A stretch of 64,000 nt of DNA, taken from the NCBI RefSeq assembly GCF_019844075.1, contig NZ_CP081964.1:3720001-3784000 (forward strand). Direction: 5' to 3'. Under the pieces are notes generated by a model. That model saw nothing but the letters and a program-made list of their open reading frames with translations, ran no database searches and was not told the origin of the DNA. The stretch is from Curtobacterium sp. TC1. GTDB lineage: Bacteria; Actinomycetota; Actinomycetes; Actinomycetales; Microbacteriaceae. Within the stretch, counting starts at the first letter, position 1. Each line of letters begins with the position of its first letter. A program made the position numbers and the translations under genes. Shown here one piece after another: positions 10,451-19,663 of the stretch.

Positions 10451-10759
10451 TTACAGCTTGATCTCGATGTTGACGTCTGCCGGCAGGTCGAGTCGCATGA
10501 GCGAGTCCACGGCCTTCGGCGTCGGGTCGACGATGTCGATGACCCGCTTGTGCGTGCGCTTCTCGAAGTGCTCGCGCGAGTCCTTGTACTTGTGAGGGGA
10601 ACGGATCACTGCGATCACGTTCTTCTCGGTGGGGAGCGGCACCGGGCCGACCACGGTCGCACCGGCACGGGTCACCGTGTCGACGATCTTCCGGGCCGAC
10701 GTGTCGATGACCTCGTGGTCATACGACTTGAGCCGGATGCGGATCTTCTGTCCCGCCAT
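10451..10759 (-). CDS. rpsJ: 30S ribosomal protein S10
   Basis: First gene of the S10 operon; in other bacteria S10 (NusE) also acts in antitermination complexes. The 102-residue product begins [20 protein letters not shown] and contains [20 protein letters not shown], both diagnostic. The ATG at 10757-10759 is preceded by AGGACAAGAG. The frame stays open upstream, but that sequence is not conserved S10. About 465 non-coding bases precede it. Confidence 0.97.
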   Translation of the reverse strand: MAGQKIRIRLKSYDHEVIDTSARKIVDTVTRAGATVVGPVPLPTEKNVIAVIRSPHKYKDSREHFEKRTHKRVIDIVDPTPKAVDSLMRLDLPADVNIEIKL

Positions 10760-11224
10760 GTGTCTCTTGTCCTCTCTGCGCCGCGCACCCTCTGGCCGCC
10801 TGACGCCGCTCGGCTCTGCATTCCTGCAGACCGTGCTGTTTTCCTGAACCAACCGGCCGCATCCGCTGGGGATGACCGCTGTTCACCTGTCAACCGCGCG
10901 GGCGACCTTGGCCGTCCAGCGTGGGCAATCGACTTCCTCGCACTCCGGGCGCAACAGTGTCGCGTCCGTCATGACCTCGGGGAGTCGTGTTCTGCTGCCT
11001 GCGGCCCAACCCAGCCCTGCTGAACAGGGGGGTTGTGCACTGCCAGAGCAGTGATCCTGCGGACTCGCACCCGCGGGGAATTCGGAACCGGACAAGTCTC
11101 GCATGTCCCGAGCCCACGTGCAACCCGGGCGTGTCGCGGAATGCCGGGCGTGTCGACACCGGCTCGCTTCCCCGGATCCACGCGGATCGGACGGTCGGGA
11201 GGCACGGCTCCCCGCCGCAACGCG
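10760..11224 (-). other. Untranslated region upstream of rpsJ
   Basis: Stretch of 465 bases with no convincing gene between the terminator at 11225-11257 and rpsJ. It must hold the S10-operon promoter and leader. A perfect TTGACA is present on the minus strand (10888-10893), but I see no acceptable -10 box 16-18 nt downstream. A small 6-bp stem with a 4-nt loop lies at 11038-11053. I cannot assign a promoter. Confidence 0.5.
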
Positions 11225-11257
11225 GAGCGCCCTCCGGAGATGGTCCGGAGGGCGCTC
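11225..11257 (-). terminator. Terminator of the DarT-like gene
   Basis: Perfect 14-bp stem with a 5-nt loop (arms 11225-11238 and 11244-11257), 10 nt after the stop of the DarT-like gene. There is no clear U tract. It separates that gene from the S10-operon leader. Confidence 0.7.
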
Positions 11258-11267
11258 GTGGAGACGG

Positions 11268-12095
11268 TTACTCGGCCGTCACCGGGGGCACGAACCACGG
11301 CGGGAAGACCGCCACGCGCGGCGCGTGTCCGCCGTGGTCGGCGAGCACCGCACGGACCGTCTGCCGTGCCTTGTCGTTCGGGACGCCGATCACCGCGACC
11401 GACGAGAACGGCACGCTCGGCCCGGCGAGGAGCTCGAGTCCGAGCATCTCCGGGTCGGAGAAGTCGGTGCGACGGATCAGGTTGGTCGCAGCGTCCGGGC
11501 CGACCGCGAACCGTGCGTCGTCGGCGTCGGCGTCCTGGTCGGCGACGACCACCGAGGCGCCGAACGCCGACACCGGGACGACGAGCACGACGTAGTCGAC
11601 GGCGCGCGTGCGGCGCGCGGCGTCGGACCACCGCTCGCCCTCGGCGCCGGTGCGGAGCTCGTCCCAGCGGACGGCGTCCGGCGACAGCGTGAAGGGCACG
11701 TGGCTGGCGATGGTGCTGCCGTCGGGCGCTTCGGCCTCGGCGCGGGCGGCACGGGTCTCCGGGCTGCTGACGTCGACGGCGGGCTCCGCCTGGTCGGCCG
11801 CCAGGATCGCACCGGACCCGACGATGCCGTCGAGGTTGTCGATGTGGGTCACGTGGTGCGCGCGCAGCGACGCGAAGACCCGGGCCTCCGGCAGCTCGGC
11901 CGACGACGACCGGAGTGACGTCGGCGAACGGAGCGACGTCCCCGGGCCGGAGGCCGGCGGGTCGACGCGCAGGTTGGTGGTGATGCGGGTCCGCCGTGGC
12001 GTCGGAGCGGCAGGGATCGCCGACTCCTCACGCTGGCGGGGCGCGCAGATGTCGCAGAGCTCGGTGGGGAAACCGTGGATGCACTCGTCAGTCAC
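11268..12095 (-). CDS. DarT-like (DUF4433) ADP-ribosyltransferase
   Basis: 275 residues. The amino end MTDECIHGFPTELCDICAPR has Cys5, His7, Cys14 and Cys17, a small zinc-knuckle-like motif. A linker of about 50 residues follows, then the DUF4433 core: HHVTHIDNLDGIVGSGAIL (near residues 79-97), SHVPFTLSPDAVRWDEL, and GLELLAGPSVPFSSV, whose Glu aligns by eye with the catalytic Glu of DarT. The end, RVAVFPPWFV, is shared by actinobacterial members of the family. DarT enzymes attach ADP-ribose to thymidines in single-stranded DNA, but activity of this branch is an inference. No macrodomain (DarG) gene is adjacent. The start is GTG; the neighbour upstream is topoisomerase IB and a terminator follows. 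Confidence 0.82.
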   Translation of the reverse strand: MTDECIHGFPTELCDICAPRQREESAIPAAPTPRRTRITTNLRVDPPASGPGTSLRSPTSLRSSSAELPEARVFASLRAHHVTHIDNLDGIVGSGAILAADQAEPAVDVSSPETRAARAEAEAPDGSTIASHVPFTLSPDAVRWDELRTGAEGERWSDAARRTRAVDYVVLVVPVSAFGASVVVADQDADADDARFAVGPDAATNLIRRTDFSDPEMLGLELLAGPSVPFSSVAVIGVPNDKARQTVRAVLADHGGHAPRVAVFPPWFVPPVTAE

Positions 12096-12174
12096 GACTG
12101 TTGTGGGTCCTTCCGTGCCGTGTGGGGTGGTCCGGCACGTCGACCAACGCTACGTCATCCGGACGCCCCCGGGG

Positions 12175-13152
12175 TCATTGTCGGTAGAGCAGCGCCCGGA
12201 CCTCGGACTCGGCAGCGTGGATCCGAGCCGGATCGATGGTCTCTCCGTGCTCGTAGGCGTCGAGCAACCGCGGGTCGATGTAGCTCTGCCGGCACACCGT
12301 CGGGGTGTTCCCGAGCTCCTCGCTCGCGGCCTTCACGGCGTGGGAGACGGCGCGCTTCCGCTTCGCCTCCGACGACAGCGGACCGGTCCGAGCCAGGTCG
12401 ACGGCCGCGGCCACCGTGCCGTGCAGGGTGCGGAAGTCCTTCGCCGTGAACTCGTCGCCCGCACGTTCCTTCACGTAGGCGTTGATGTCCTCGGCGGAGA
12501 GCGGCTCCCATTCGTCCCCACGGCGTTCGCGGAACGAGAGCAGTCGGGCGTTCGGCCCACGGCGCTTCATGCCGGCGATCACCGTGGCGAGGTCCGGGTC
12601 GTGGATGGACGACGACCACTCCTGCCCGCTCTTGCCCGGGAAGTCGAGCTCGATGTCGTCGCCGGAGACGTGCGCGTGCGCACACAGCAGCGTCGAGAGT
12701 CCGCGACTGCCGTGCTCGGTGGCGTACCGCTCCGAGCCGACCCGGAGCGAACCCTGGTCGAGCATTCGGAAGGCAGCGGCCAGCGCACGTTGTCTGTCGG
12801 GCTCGGGACGCCGCAGGTCCATCGTGACCCCGCGACGCGCGACCGGCAGGGACTCGGCGAGGGCGAGGGCCCGGTCGTACTTGATGCGGTCCATGCGCTC
12901 GCGCCACGACGGGTGGTACATGTACTGGCGCCGACCGGCGCCGTCGATCCCCGTCGCGAGCACGTGGCCGTTCTCGTACGGCGAGATCCAGACGTCGTCC
13001 CACGCCGGCGGGATGACGAGGTCCTCGAGCCGTTGACGGACCGCGGCATCGGTGACGGTCGCACCATCGGGATCACGGTACGAGAAGCCGCGTCCGCTCC
13101 GGACACGGTGGTAGCCACGACCGGAGGTCGTGGAACGGCGCAGGCGGGTCAC
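12175..13152 (-). CDS. DNA topoisomerase IB (poxvirus type)
   Basis: 325 residues. It relaxes supercoils through a 3'-phosphotyrosine intermediate. The amino domain (RGFSYRDPDGATVTDAAVRQ, VWISPYENGHVLATGIDGAG, RRQYMYHPSWRERMDRIKYD) and the catalytic region (SERYATEHGSRGLSTLL, TAKDFRTLHGTVAAA, VCRQSYIDPRLLDAY with the likely nucleophile Tyr) are all recognisable. The frame is open for 81 more codons upstream, but family members begin near LRRS, so I chose the GTG at 13150-13152. It stands alone between tuf and the DarT-like gene. Confidence 0.93.
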   Translation of the reverse strand: MTRLRRSTTSGRGYHRVRSGRGFSYRDPDGATVTDAAVRQRLEDLVIPPAWDDVWISPYENGHVLATGIDGAGRRQYMYHPSWRERMDRIKYDRALALAESLPVARRGVTMDLRRPEPDRQRALAAAFRMLDQGSLRVGSERYATEHGSRGLSTLLCAHAHVSGDDIELDFPGKSGQEWSSSIHDPDLATVIAGMKRRGPNARLLSFRERRGDEWEPLSAEDINAYVKERAGDEFTAKDFRTLHGTVAAAVDLARTGPLSSEAKRKRAVSHAVKAASEELGNTPTVCRQSYIDPRLLDAYEHGETIDPARIHAAESEVRALLYRQ

Positions 13153-13293
13153 CTGTCCGAGCCAACTCCACGATGCCTGGGACGCCACACGGGGCGGACC
13201 GGCGCCGTCGCAGCGGACCCGCCCCGGGCCTCCCGTCCGACGCCCGTGCGAGCAGTGAGCGGCCGTCAGTGGCGCGTGGACGGGAGACGACAA

Positions 13294-13325
13294 AGCGGGG
13301 CCGAGCCCGAAGGCTCGACCCCGCT
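13294..13325 (-). terminator. tuf terminator with UUCG tetraloop
   Basis: 14-bp stem with one G-U pair and a UUCG loop on the minus-strand RNA (arms 13294-13307 and 13312-13325), 17 nt after the tuf stop and followed by UUUG. This is a convincing end for the str operon. Confidence 0.8.
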
Positions 13326-13342
13326 GAGGCAGGTAACCGGAG

Positions 13343-14530
13343 TTACTTGAGGATCTTCTCGACCGTACCGGCGCCGACCGTACGACCACCCTCACGGATG
13401 GCGAAGCGGAGGCCCTCTTCCATGGCGATCGGCTGGATCAGCTCGACCGTCATGGCGACGGTGTCGCCGGGCATGACCATCTCGGTGCCCTCGGGCAGCG
13501 TGATGACGCCGGTGACGTCCGTGGTGCGGAAGTAGAACTGCGGGCGGTAGTTCGCGTAGAACGGGTTGTGACGCCCGCCCTCTTCCTTCGTCAGGATGTA
13601 CGCGTTCGCCTGGAACTCGGTGTGCGGCGTGACCGAACCCGGCTTCACGACGACCTGGCCGCGCTCCACGTCCTCGCGCTTGAGGCCACGGATGAGCAGA
13701 CCGGTGTTGTCACCGGCGACCGCCTGGTCGAGCAGCTTGCGGAACATCTCGATGCCCGTGACGGTGGTCTTCTGCGTCGCGCGGATGCCGACGATCTCGA
13801 CCTCCTCGTTCAGGTTGAGCGTGCCACGCTCGACGCGACCGGTGACGACCGTGCCACGACCGGTGATCGTGAAGACGTCCTCGATCGGCATCAGGAACGG
13901 CTGGTCGGTGGCGCGCACCGGGTCCGGCACGTGCTCGTCGACCTGGGCCATGAGGTCCTGGACCGACTTGACCCACTTCTCGTCGCCCTCGAGCGCCTTG
14001 AGCGCAGAGACCTGCACGACGGGAGCGTCCTCGTCGAACTGCTGCGAGCCGAGGAGCTCGCGGACCTCGAGCTCGACGAGCTCCAGGATCTCCTCGTCGT
14101 CCACCATGTCGGACTTGTTCAGCGCGACGACGATGTACGGGACGCCGACCTGGCGGGCGAGCAGGACGTGCTCACGCGTCTGGGGCATCGGGCCGTCGGT
14201 GGCGGCGACCACGAGGATCGCGCCGTCCATCTGCGCCGCACCCGTGATCATGTTCTTCACGTAGTCGGCGTGACCGGGGGCGTCGACGTGCGCGTAGTGA
14301 CGCTTCTCGGTCTGGTACTCGACGTGCGAGATGTTGATCGTGATGCCGCGCTGGCGCTCCTCGGGAGCGTTGTCGATCTGCGCGAAGTCACGGGCCTCGT
14401 TGAGGTCCGGGTACTGGTCGTGCAGAACCTTGGTGATCGCCGCCGTGAGCGTGGTCTTGCCGTGGTCGACGTGACCGATGGTTCCGATGTTGACGTGCGG
14501 CTTGGTGCGCTCGAACTTGGCCTTGGCCAC
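13343..14530 (-). CDS. tuf: Elongation factor Tu
   Basis: GTPase of 395 residues that delivers aminoacyl-tRNA to the ribosomal A site. G motifs are intact: [15 protein letters not shown] and NKSD. The effector region has [10 protein letters not shown], and the carboxyl domains end [12 protein letters not shown]. The start is GTG with GAGGAGG upstream. It follows fusA after 148 nt that include a hairpin, and ends at a UUCG-loop terminator. It is the only tuf copy in the window. Confidence 0.98.
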   Translation of the reverse strand: MAKAKFERTKPHVNIGTIGHVDHGKTTLTAAITKVLHDQYPDLNEARDFAQIDNAPEERQRGITINISHVEYQTEKRHYAHVDAPGHADYVKNMITGAAQMDGAILVVAATDGPMPQTREHVLLARQVGVPYIVVALNKSDMVDDEEILELVELEVRELLGSQQFDEDAPVVQVSALKALEGDEKWVKSVQDLMAQVDEHVPDPVRATDQPFLMPIEDVFTITGRGTVVTGRVERGTLNLNEEVEIVGIRATQKTTVTGIEMFRKLLDQAVAGDNTGLLIRGLKREDVERGQVVVKPGSVTPHTEFQANAYILTKEEGGRHNPFYANYRPQFYFRTTDVTGVITLPEGTEMVMPGDTVAMTVELIQPIAMEEGLRFAIREGGRTVGAGTVEKILK

Positions 14531-14627
14531 TGTGGGTCCTCCTCAGGACTCGGAAGCGTCATCCCCGGCCGGCCCTGGATGGGCTCGCGACCGTTGATGC
14601 GCGGTGTGTGTCTTTACTTTACTTGGT

Positions 14628-14658
14628 GGCGGGGGGCCCGTCGCCGGGCACCCCCGCC
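14628..14658 (-). terminator. Hairpin between fusA and tuf
   Basis: 8-bp plus 5-bp stem separated by a single bulged base, with a GCGA loop, 20 nt after the fusA stop. The RNA after it reads ACCAAGUAAAGUA, with no U tract. It may separate fusA and tuf transcript levels. Confidence 0.55.
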
Positions 14659-14678
14659 TGTGGAGAGACGCTCGAGCG

Positions 14679-16796
14679 TCACTCCCCCGCGTTCTTCGCG
14701 ATGATCTCCTCGGCGACCTTGGCCGGGACCTGGCTGTAGGTCTCGAAGGTCATCGAGTAGACCGCACGACCAGAGGTCTTCGACCGCAGGTCGCCGACGT
14801 AGCCGAACATCTCGGACAGCGGCACGCTCGCGCGGACCACCTTGACGCCCGAGGCGTCCTCCATCGAGGCGATCTGGCCACGACGGGAGTTCAGGTCACC
14901 GATGACGTCGCCCATGTACTCCTCAGGAGTACGGACCTCGACGGCCATGATCGGCTCGAGGATCGCCGGACCGGCCTTGCGGGCCGCTTCCTTGTAGGCG
15001 ATCGAACCGGCGATCTTGAACGCCATCTCGGACGAGTCGACGTCGTGCGCCGCGCCGTCCTTGAGGGTGGCCTTCACGCCGACCGTCGGGTAGCCGGCGA
15101 GGATGCCGACCTGCATGGCGTCCTGGATACCGGCGTCGACCGACGGGATGTACTCGCGCGGGACACGGCCACCGGAGGTCGCGTTGACGAACTCGTAGAC
15201 CTTCTCGCTCGTGACCTCCATCGGCTCGAGCGCGATCTGCACCTTGGCGAACTGGCCGGAACCACCGGTCTGCTTCTTGTGGGTGTAGTCGTAGCGCTCG
15301 ACGACCTTCGTGAGGGTCTCGCGGTAGGCCACCTGGGGCTTGCCGACGCTCGCCTCGACGTGGAACTCGCGCTTCATGCGGTCGACGAGGATGTCGAGGT
15401 GGAGCTCGCCCATGCCCTTGATCGTCGTCTGACCGGTCTCGGCGTTGAGCTCGACGCGGAACGTCGGGTCCTCTTCGGCGAGCTTCTGGATGGCCGTGGA
15501 GAGCTTCTCCTGGTCGGCCTTCGTGTTCGGCTCGATCGCGACCTCGATGACCGGCTCCGGGAACGTCATCGACTCGAGGACGACCTGGTTGGTCGGGTCG
15601 CACAGGGTGTCACCGGTGGTGGTGTCCTTGAGGCCGATGACCGCGTAGATGTGGCCAGCGGTCACGTTGGCGACCGGGTTCTCCTTGTTGGAGTGCATCT
15701 GGAAGATCTTGCCGATGCGCTCCTTCTTGCCCTTGGTCGAGTTGATGACCTGTGCACCGGACTCGATCGAGCCGGAGTACACGCGGACGTAGGTGAGGCG
15801 ACCGAAGAAGGGGTGCACCGCGACCTTGAACGCCAGGGCCGAGAACGGCTCCGACGCGTCGGGCTTGCGGATGATCTCCTTCTCCTCGTCCTTGACGTCG
15901 TGGCCGATCATCGGCGGCACGTCGAGCGGGGACGGGAGGTAGTCGATGACGGCGTCGAGCATCGGCTGGACACCGCGGTTCTTGAACGCGGAACCGCACA
16001 GCACCGGGTAGAGCGTACTGCTCACGGTGAGGGCGCGGATCGCGGCCTTGATCTCGGCGACCGAGAAGTCGGTGTCGCCCTCGAGGTAGCGCTCCATGAG
16101 GACGTCGTCCGCCTCGGCCACGCGCTCGATGAGCTTCTCGCGGTACTCGGCGGCGCGGTCCTGCAGGTCGGCCGGGATCTCCTCGATCTCGTACTTCGCA
16201 CCCATCGCGACGTCACCCTTGGCGTCGCCGCGCCAGGTGAGTGCACGCATCTGGACGAGGTCGACGACGCCTTCGAACGAGCTCTCGGAACCGATCGGCA
16301 GCTGGAGCACGAGGGGCTCCGCGCCGAGGCGGTTGATGATCGTGTCGACGGTGTAGTAGAAGTCCGCGCCGAGCTTGTCCATCTTGTTGACGAAGCAGAT
16401 GCGCGGGACGTTGTACTTGTCCGCCTGACGCCACACGGTCTCGGACTGGGGCTCGACGCCCTCCTTGCCGTCGAAGACGGCGACGGCACCGTCGAGGACG
16501 CGGAGCGAACGCTCCACCTCGACCGTGAAGTCCACGTGACCGGGGGTGTCGATGATGTTGATCTGGTTGTTGTCCCAGAAGCAGGTCGTCGCGGCCGACG
16601 TGATCGTGATGCCGCGCTCCTGCTCCTGCGCCATCCAGTCCATCGTGGCAGCGCCGTCGTGGACCTCACCGATCTTGTGCGTGATGCCCGTGTAGAACAG
16701 GATGCGCTCGGTCGTCGTGGTCTTGCCGGCATCGATGTGCGCCATGATGCCGATGTTGCGGACCTTGTTCAGGTCGGTGAGCACGTCCTGTGCCAC
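14679..16796 (-). CDS. fusA: Elongation factor G
   Basis: GTPase of 705 residues that drives ribosomal translocation. Motifs seen include [49 protein letters not shown] and the domain IV block [20 protein letters not shown]. Length is normal. The start is GTG preceded by GGAGGAACCCT. It lies between rpsG and tuf in the classical str order. I see no frameshift or missing motif. Confidence 0.98.
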   Translation of the reverse strand: MAQDVLTDLNKVRNIGIMAHIDAGKTTTTERILFYTGITHKIGEVHDGAATMDWMAQEQERGITITSAATTCFWDNNQINIIDTPGHVDFTVEVERSLRVLDGAVAVFDGKEGVEPQSETVWRQADKYNVPRICFVNKMDKLGADFYYTVDTIINRLGAEPLVLQLPIGSESSFEGVVDLVQMRALTWRGDAKGDVAMGAKYEIEEIPADLQDRAAEYREKLIERVAEADDVLMERYLEGDTDFSVAEIKAAIRALTVSSTLYPVLCGSAFKNRGVQPMLDAVIDYLPSPLDVPPMIGHDVKDEEKEIIRKPDASEPFSALAFKVAVHPFFGRLTYVRVYSGSIESGAQVINSTKGKKERIGKIFQMHSNKENPVANVTAGHIYAVIGLKDTTTGDTLCDPTNQVVLESMTFPEPVIEVAIEPNTKADQEKLSTAIQKLAEEDPTFRVELNAETGQTTIKGMGELHLDILVDRMKREFHVEASVGKPQVAYRETLTKVVERYDYTHKKQTGGSGQFAKVQIALEPMEVTSEKVYEFVNATSGGRVPREYIPSVDAGIQDAMQVGILAGYPTVGVKATLKDGAAHDVDSSEMAFKIAGSIAYKEAARKAGPAILEPIMAVEVRTPEEYMGDVIGDLNSRRGQIASMEDASGVKVVRASVPLSEMFGYVGDLRSKTSGRAVYSMTFETYSQVPAKVAEEIIAKNAGE

Positions 16797-16834
16797 AGGG
16801 TTCCTCCGGAAGAGTTGTAGGAGAGGTTGGCGGC

Positions 16835-16874
16835 CGTCCGGGCGCCGGGGTTCTCGACCACCGGTGCCCGGACG
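16835..16874 (-). terminator. Hairpin between rpsG and fusA
   Basis: 14-bp stem with one imperfect pair and a 12-nt loop (arms 16835-16848 and 16861-16874), 9 nt after the rpsG stop. It has no U tract, so processing or attenuation is as likely as termination. Confidence 0.45.
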
Positions 16875-16883
16875 GTGCCGGGA

Positions 16884-17354
16884 CTACCAGCGGTAGTGGG
16901 CGAAGGCCTTGTTCGACTCGGCCATCTTGTGCGTGTCCTCGCGGCGCTTGACCGCGGCACCGAGACCGTTCGACGCGTCGAGGATCTCGTTCATGAGACG
17001 CTCGGTCATCGTCTTCTCGCGACGGGCCTTGGCGTACGAGGTCAGCCAGCGGAGCGCGAGGGTGTTCGCGCGGTGCGGCTTGACCTCGACCGGGACCTGG
17101 TAGGTCGAGCCACCGACGCGGCGGCTGCGGACCTCGAGGGTCGGACGGACGTTGTCGAGCGCCTTCTTGAGCGTGACGACAGCATCCTGCTGGTTCTTGG
17201 CAGTGACGCCCTCGAGTGCACCGTAGACGATGCGCTCGGCGAGGCCCTTCTTGCCGTCGAGCAGGATCTTGTTGACGAGCTGGCTGACGATCGGCGCACC
17301 GTAGACCGGGTCGGCGACGACGGGACGCTTGGGGGCGGGACCCTTACGAGGCAT
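16884..17354 (-). CDS. rpsG: 30S ribosomal protein S7
   Basis: S7 organises the head of the small subunit and in other bacteria represses the str operon. The 156-residue product begins [20 protein letters not shown] and ends [15 protein letters not shown], both diagnostic. Length is typical. It is separated from rpsL by 5 nt. Confidence 0.98.
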   Translation of the reverse strand: MPRKGPAPKRPVVADPVYGAPIVSQLVNKILLDGKKGLAERIVYGALEGVTAKNQQDAVVTLKKALDNVRPTLEVRSRRVGGSTYQVPVEVKPHRANTLALRWLTSYAKARREKTMTERLMNEILDASNGLGAAVKRREDTHKMAESNKAFAHYRW

Positions 17355-17359
17355 CTAAC

Positions 17360-17728
17360 TCAACCCTTCTTCGCGCCGTAGCGGCTGCGAGCCTGCTTAC
17401 GGTTCTTCACGGCCTGGGTGTCCAGGGCGCCACGGATGATCTTGTACCGCACACCGGGGAGGTCCTTCACACGACCGCCACGGACGAGCACCATCGAGTG
17501 CTCCTGGAGGTTGTGGCCCTCACCGGGGATGTACGCCGTGACCTCGGTGCCGTTCGAGAGCTTCACACGAGCGACCTTGCGCAGTGCGGAGTTCGGCTTC
17601 TTCGGGGTGGTGGTGTAGACGCGGGTGCACACACCACGCTGCTGGGGGTTCGCCTTCAGGGCGGGCGCCTTGGTCTTGGTGACCTTCGGCGTACGACCCT
17701 TGCGAACCAGCTGCTGAATAGTAGGCAA
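17360..17728 (-). CDS. rpsL: 30S ribosomal protein S12
   Basis: Decoding-centre protein of 122 residues. It begins at a TTG (17726-17728) read as [18 protein letters not shown], with AGGAGA 4 nt upstream; longer upstream readings are not S12. The streptomycin-relevant segments [11 protein letters not shown] and PGVRYK carry the usual lysines, so the protein looks wild type. It is the first gene of the str operon, about 165 nt downstream of a good promoter at 17901-17929. Confidence 0.96.
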   Translation of the reverse strand: MPTIQQLVRKGRTPKVTKTKAPALKANPQQRGVCTRVYTTTPKKPNSALRKVARVKLSNGTEVTAYIPGEGHNLQEHSMVLVRGGRVKDLPGVRYKIIRGALDTQAVKNRKQARSRYGAKKG

Positions 17729-17900
17729 CTGTTCTCCTGGTTCTTCGCTCGTGCTCTCTGGCCGGCGCGATCCGCCGGCTTCCTCGTCCCACGCTGATGA
17801 CCGCCTGACGGCGGAGGAACCTGCGGGGGACGGAGTGGTCCGGCTGGGCGATCTCGCTCGCCGGACTTTTCGGGCGCGCCCGAGGGCGCACACCCAGAAG

Positions 17901-17929
17901 AGACTACCCGCGTAACGGAACGAAATCAA
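17901..17929 (-). promoter_or_regulatory. str operon promoter
   Basis: On the minus strand, TTGATT (17924-17929), a 17-nt spacer, then TAGTCT (17901-17906): a good housekeeping-sigma promoter. It predicts a leader of about 165 nt before rpsL. The leader holds a GCCGGC stem with a 7-nt loop, which could take part in regulation. Confidence 0.7.
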
Positions 17930-17956
17930 TCCGGGCCGGCACCACGCCGGACACCG

Positions 17957-19114
17957 TCATGAGCCGGTGTCCGAGGACCCGTTGCCGACCGCCGAGCGGA
18001 ACGTCGCACCGGAGCTCGAGAACCCCGTGATGTACCCGCTCGCGTTGACGTTGAGCGGCCCGGCCGAAGCCGTCCCGGTACCGCCCGCGCCGGCGATGTC
18101 CGCCGTGAAGGTCGCCCGACCGAAGGTGGTGGTGGAGACCAGCCACCCGTTCGAGGTCCAGCTGCCGACGGCGACCGTGGGCCGTGACTCGAGCGTCCAC
18201 TTCTCGTTCGTGTACGTGTACGCGGGGTTCTCGCCGTAGGCGTAGAAGCTGCACCCGGCCGGTGCGGCGTCGTTCGAGGCGATGCAGCCGTCGACCCATG
18301 CGTCCACGGCCCGCTTCGACGCCTGCTCCCCCGCGTTCGTGAGCGCCGCGGTCATCTGCACGGGCGTAGAGGTGCTGCCACCGAACCCGCCCACGACGGC
18401 GCTGCCACCAGTCGCCTTCGTCCACTTGCCACCGTCGTACGTGACCGCGTAGGTCCCGGGGAGCGCGCGGAGACCGACCGTGCCGTCCTTCGAGGTCTTC
18501 GTCGACGTCCCCGCGACCTGCACCGAGGCGCCTGACGGCCCCCGGACGCTGACGTCGACGCTGCCGAGCTCCGGCGCCTGCAGCTCCCACACCGGGAACA
18601 CACCCCAGTCGGTGCCGGTCTTGTCGAGCGTGAAGGTCGCCGCGACGTCCCGGCCGGCCTGGCGCAGGTAGGCGCGGACGGTGGCGGTGTCGCCGTCCGT
18701 GCGCGTCGCAGCCACCCGGTAGCCGGTGACCTTCGCGGTCGCCTTCGCGTACGCGGCGTCGGTGAGGAGCACGTCGGCCTTCGTCCGGTCGATGCCCGCT
18801 GCGTCGAGGGCATCGGTGACCTTCCCCGCGGTCAGGTCGTCGAGGAACGCCCGCACGGGGCGGTCGGCCGAGTGGGTGGCCGAGCCGACCGAGAACCCGA
18901 CGACGCCGGCGACGAGCAACAGCACGACCGCGGTGCTGCCGGCGATGATCCCGATCAGCTGGCCGCGGCGGAGCTTCCGGCGCGGACCGCGCGGCGCGGG
19001 CGTGGTGAACCCGGCGCCTGCCGGCCCCTCGTGCGTCCCACGGATCGACGCCACCGGCGGCACGGCTCCCCAGCCGCGCTGCTGGTCCGGATCCGGTGTG
19101 TGCTGGTCGCTCAT
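17957..19114 (-). CDS. Single-pass membrane protein of unknown function
   Basis: 385 residues. A cytoplasmic Pro/Gly-rich segment (residues 1-50) precedes one transmembrane helix at about 51-77 (LIGIIAGSTAVVLLLVAGVV). A large extracellular region follows. Just after the membrane, RPVRAFLDDLTAGKVTDALD resembles the small NTF2-like domains (DUF4878 type) of actinobacterial lipoproteins. Later parts are Gly/Ser/Thr-rich and contain a Cys pair (GCIASNDAAPAGCSF). I do not recognise a family for the whole protein. The ATG is preceded by GGGGGAACC, with a -10-like TAGTCT at 19148-19153. Confidence 0.75.
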   Translation of the reverse strand: MSDQHTPDPDQQRGWGAVPPVASIRGTHEGPAGAGFTTPAPRGPRRKLRRGQLIGIIAGSTAVVLLLVAGVVGFSVGSATHSADRPVRAFLDDLTAGKVTDALDAAGIDRTKADVLLTDAAYAKATAKVTGYRVAATRTDGDTATVRAYLRQAGRDVAATFTLDKTGTDWGVFPVWELQAPELGSVDVSVRGPSGASVQVAGTSTKTSKDGTVGLRALPGTYAVTYDGGKWTKATGGSAVVGGFGGSTSTPVQMTAALTNAGEQASKRAVDAWVDGCIASNDAAPAGCSFYAYGENPAYTYTNEKWTLESRPTVAVGSWTSNGWLVSTTTFGRATFTADIAGAGGTGTASAGPLNVNASGYITGFSSSGATFRSAVGNGSSDTGS

Positions 19115-19150
19115 GGTTCCCCCGTTGCGTGTGCGTCGTGCCCGGGCAGA

Positions 19151-19636
19151 CTACCGCCCGGCGATGTCGTCGCCCGCGACCGTCGACTCCTGCCGCCGGT
19201 CTGCGTCAAGAGTGCGAGCCGTCGTCCGGGCCTGGTGCCGGGCCATGGAGATCCCGCCGATCACCGACAGGAGCGCCACCACGACGGACCCGACGACGAA
19301 CGGGCCGAGCGCGTAGCCGGCCGGGAAGACGAGGAGTTCGGTCAGGTCGCGGCGGATCGCCGCGTACCCGACGGCGCCGACGCCGAGCATCACCAGGTAG
19401 GCGGTCGCGGCGGCGAGCAGGCCGGTGACGCCGGGGTTGCCCTCTCGCGCGCCGACCGCGGTCGCGAGGAACACCACCACGGCGGCGCCGATCACCATGG
19501 CCGGGCCGAGGTACGGGGTCGCGTCCGGCTGCGCGATCGCCTCGACGTCGGCGAGGAGCGCTTCGAACCCCGCGACGGCGACGACGAGCGCGATGAAGAG
19601 GACGGACGTCATCGTCGCGATCAACCACCGGGACAT
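19151..19636 (-). CDS. Four-helix membrane protein of unknown function
   Basis: 161 residues with about four hydrophobic helices, an acidic loop after the first (EALLADVEAIAQPDATPYL) and a charged carboxyl tail. It is probably an actinobacterial DUF-type membrane protein, but I cannot name the family with confidence. The start looks leaderless: TACGAT on the minus strand (19643-19648) lies 6 nt before the ATG and there is no ribosome binding site. Confidence 0.75.
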   Translation of the reverse strand: MSRWLIATMTSVLFIALVVAVAGFEALLADVEAIAQPDATPYLGPAMVIGAAVVVFLATAVGAREGNPGVTGLLAAATAYLVMLGVGAVGYAAIRRDLTELLVFPAGYALGPFVVGSVVVALLSVIGGISMARHQARTTARTLDADRRQESTVAGDDIAGR

Positions 19637-19663
19637 GAGGTGATCGTATCGCCGCCGGGGCGG

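Noticed and set aside
10888..10893. S10-operon promoter at the TTGACA.
   Set aside because: No acceptable -10 at 16-18 nt on the minus strand, so I did not annotate it as a promoter.
12175..13395. A longer topoisomerase IB starting at an ATG near the tuf end.
   Set aside because: The extra 81 residues are basic low-complexity sequence that overlaps the tuf terminator and is not found at the start of the family.
14604..16820. A plus-strand open frame of 738 codons opposite fusA.
   Set aside because: Antisense shadow of EF-G with no recognisable domain.
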